Origin: NP936 sp002726085
GTDB taxonomy: Bacteria > Acidobacteriota > Vicinamibacteria > Vicinamibacterales > UBA8438
Length of the DNA: 64,000 bases
Assembly (NCBI GenBank): GCA_036012905.1
Contig: DASCQF010000074.1
Span: 11,169 to 75,168 of the forward strand
Direction of reading: 5' to 3'
This document shows, in pieces, positions 62,234 through 64,000 of the stretch (the stretch's first letter is position 1; each line of letters opens with the position of its first letter). Below the pieces are notes generated by a model. That model worked only from the letters and a program-made list of their open reading frames with translations. It was not told where the DNA came from and did no database searches. The position numbers were made by a program, and so were the translations under genes.

Positions 62234-62803
62234 ATGAACATCACAGACGGCCAGAGCGCCGTGACTGAAGCCCGCGCGAGTATGAAGGGACAGGTCGAGC
62301 ACGTCCGTCACGAGCTTTCAGGCGTCCGGACAGGCCGGGCGTCGATTGGCATTCTAGACTCGGTCCGCGTCGACGCCTACGGCACCCAGATGCCGCTGAA
62401 TCAGGTCGCCACGTTGTCGGTTCCGGAATCAACGCTGATTGTCGCCCACCCGTTCGATCCAACCCAGATTGGCGCGATCGAGCGGGCCATCCAGACCGGC
62501 AACCTCGGGCTGAATCCGAGCAACGACGGCAAAGTGGTCCGGATTCCGATTCCCGCGCTCACCGACGAACGCCGCAAAGAGATGTCTCGCATTGTCCACA
62601 CGCTCGCCGAGGAAGGACGAACCGGCGTGCGGAACGTCCGGCGTCATGTCAACGACGCCCTCAAGAAGCTGCTCAAGAAACACGAGATCTCCGAAGACGA
62701 CGAGCGGCAGGCCCTCGACGATGTCCAGAAAGTGACCGACGAGCACACCGCGCACATCAACGACCTGCAGAAGGCCAAGGATGCGGAGCTGCTCGAGCGT
62801 TAG
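62234..62803 (+). CDS. frr: Ribosome recycling factor
   Basis: 189 residues. ELSGVRTGRASIGILDSVRVDAYG, NDGKVVRIPIPALTDERRKEM and the KKHEISEDDERQALDDVQKVTD end. With EF-G it splits the post-termination ribosome. ATG chosen because it gives the family start, ten bases after the pyrH stop. Confidence 0.97.
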   Translation: MNITDGQSAVTEARASMKGQVEHVRHELSGVRTGRASIGILDSVRVDAYGTQMPLNQVATLSVPESTLIVAHPFDPTQIGAIERAIQTGNLGLNPSNDGKVVRIPIPALTDERRKEMSRIVHTLAEEGRTGVRNVRRHVNDALKKLLKKHEISEDDERQALDDVQKVTDEHTAHINDLQKAKDAELLER

Positions 62804-62805
62804 GA

Positions 62806-62865
62806 TGCCCGCTCTCAGGGGGCAGGGGAATCCGGAAGGCTTCGCGAATCTTCTCTGAGAACGCC
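62806..62865 (+). repeat. Heptad-plus-hairpin repeat, copy 8 (degraded)
   Basis: After the frr stop: GGGGCAGGGGAATCC-GGAA-GGCTTCGCGAAT, the degenerate form of the hairpin part of the full copies, same orientation to the upstream gene. Confidence 0.5.
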
Positions 62866-62899
62866 CTCCTCGCGCCTCCAGCGCTGCCCTACTTTGCTC

Positions 62900-64000
62900 G
62901 TGTCCCTCACCTTTCATCTCGAATGCTCGATTCCGTGCGGCGCCGGCCCGTTCGCCGCGGCCGAACGCCATCACCTCTGCACATGTGGGCGCCCGCTGCT
63001 CGCCCGCTACGACTGGGAACGGATCGGAGCCCACTGGACGCGCGAATCGCTTGGCAACGCCACCCGCTCGATGTGGCGATACGCCCCTGCGTTGCCGCTG
63101 ACAGACGGCGCCCCGCCGGTGACCCTGGGTGAAGGCTGGACCCCGCTCTTCCCTGCTCCCCGCCTCGGGGCAGAGCTCGGCTTGTCGCATCTCTACGTCA
63201 AGGACGAAGCGCTGAACCCCACCAACTCCTTCAAGGCCCGAGGCATGTCGGCCGCCGTCACCCGCGCGCGCGACCTCGGAGCCACGACGCTGGCAGTGCC
63301 GTCGGCCGGCAACGCCGCCTGTGCGCTGGCTGCCTACGCCGCCAACGCGGGGCTCGAGGCGCAAGTCTTCATGCCGCGTGACGTCAAGTCCCCCTTCATC
63401 CAGGAGTGCCGGCTGCATGGGGCCGACGTCACGCTGGTCGACGGTCTGATAACCGATGCCGGCCGGCTCGCCGCCGAACAGGGTCGTCCACAGGGCTGGT
63501 ACGACGTCTCGACGCTCAAGGAGCCATACCGGGTCGAGGGCAAGAAGACAATGGGGTATGAAATCGCGGAACAGCTCGGATGGCGCTGGCCCGACTGGAT
63601 CATCTACCCCACCGGCGGCGGCACTGGCATCGTGGGCATCTGGAAGGCGTGCGACGAGCTCGAGCAACTCGGCTGGGTGAGGGGCCCGCGTCCCCGCCTG
63701 GTGTCGGTGCAGGCCGACGGCTGCGCTCCGATCGTTCGGGCGTTTCAGACCGGCGCCGAGACCGCCGAGCCGTGGGTGGGTGCGGCGACGGTAGCTGATG
63801 GCCTGCGCGTGCCGGCCGCCGTCGGCGACATTCTCGTGCTGCGCGCGCTGCGCGCCAGCGGAGGCAGCGCATTGGCTGTCTCGGACACGGAGATGATCCA
63901 GGGGATGCGCGACCTAGGCAGCCAGGAGGGGATTGGCGCGGCGCCGGAGGGCGGGGCGACCCTCGCGGCCCTCCGCAGGCTGGTCGCCGACGGAACGATC
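62900..64000 (+). CDS. thrC: Threonine synthase, cut by the window edge
   Basis: 367 codons are visible and the frame is open at the end. An N-terminal zinc-ribbon-like cysteine set (CSIPC...CTCG) is followed by LGEGWTPLF, the PLP lysine in NPTNSFKARGM, SAGNAACALAAYAA, and the phosphate-binding PTGGGTGIVGIW. It converts O-phosphohomoserine to threonine. GTG start; a TTG six bases earlier is possible. No ribosome site seen. Confidence 0.9.
   Translation, partial: MSLTFHLECSIPCGAGPFAAAERHHLCTCGRPLLARYDWERIGAHWTRESLGNATRSMWRYAPALPLTDGAPPVTLGEGWTPLFPAPRLGAELGLSHLYVKDEALNPTNSFKARGMSAAVTRARDLGATTLAVPSAGNAACALAAYAANAGLEAQVFMPRDVKSPFIQECRLHGADVTLVDGLITDAGRLAAEQGRPQGWYDVSTLKEPYRVEGKKTMGYEIAEQLGWRWPDWIIYPTGGGTGIVGIWKACDELEQLGWVRGPRPRLVSVQADGCAPIVRAFQTGAETAEPWVGAATVADGLRVPAAVGDILVLRALRASGGSALAVSDTEMIQGMRDLGSQEGIGAAPEGGATLAALRRLVADGTI

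Overview
This 64 kb window is high-GC chromosomal DNA with dense, ordinary housekeeping gene order. It comes from a Gram-negative, aerobic-type heterotroph: it has a KDO/LPS operon, a PilMNOPQ outer-membrane secretin set, several lipoproteins, and a Rieske/cytochrome b complex feeding a multihaem cytochrome c. My best inference is Acidobacteriota, perhaps Vicinamibacteria (subdivision 6), from the gene mix (split b-type cytochrome with an APWY motif, 2-oxoacid:ferredoxin oxidoreductase in the TCA cluster, pilMNOPQ next to acc genes, M2 peptidase). No 16S gene is present to confirm it. There is no prophage, CRISPR array, rRNA operon or transposase.

Layout. 1-8.3 kb: minus-strand lipoprotein peptidase and purA, a divergent orphan ATPase, then an overlapping pair of an RsbU-like phosphatase and an RNase III with an extra N-terminal domain, and cutA. 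8.4-9.4 kb: a palindromic repeat, ftsB, initiator tRNA-Met and a clear terminator. 9.4-17 kb: acyl-CoA dehydrogenase, glnK-amtB, then a small-acid/CoA group (tartrate/malate-type dehydrogenase, CaiB CoA-transferase, a crotonase without the usual glutamates). 16.5-20 kb: rpiB, a sirtuin, pncB and pncA, an NAD salvage neighbourhood. 20-26.5 kb: a five-gene respiratory operon (HEAT protein, Rieske, b6-like cytochrome b, long subunit-IV-like protein, octahaem cytochrome c). 26.7-34.6 kb: dcd, a DUF2905 protein, ndk, korB, korA, sucD, sucC, mdh and, upstream of mdh, the degraded tail of an isocitrate dehydrogenase gene. 34.9-43.5 kb: serA, then the kdsB-pyrG-kdsA-kdsD-lapB-coaE operon, which makes KDO, its CTP partner and an LPS regulator. 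43.5-46.8 kb: two sodium-coupled amino-acid transporters. 47-58.6 kb: minus-strand pilMNOPQ, a lipoprotein gene, a frameshifted PKD-repeat lipoprotein gene, an Xaa-Pro peptidase, accB, accC and thiE. 59-64 kb: rplM-rpsI-rpsB-tsf-pyrH-frr, and the start of thrC, cut by the window edge.

The most interesting signals are: the octahaem bc-type complex with b6-like haem spacing and a conserved haem-ci-type cysteine; the icd tail left in the TCA operon; the domain fused to RNase III; a nicotinamidase whose catalytic lysine is threonine and a crotonase missing both glutamates; a G7 frameshift in a PKD lipoprotein gene; and three families of non-coding intergenic repeats (near-complete palindromes of 165-180 bp, a heptad-plus-hairpin element seen about ten times, and a two-copy structured element with a compensatory base-pair change).
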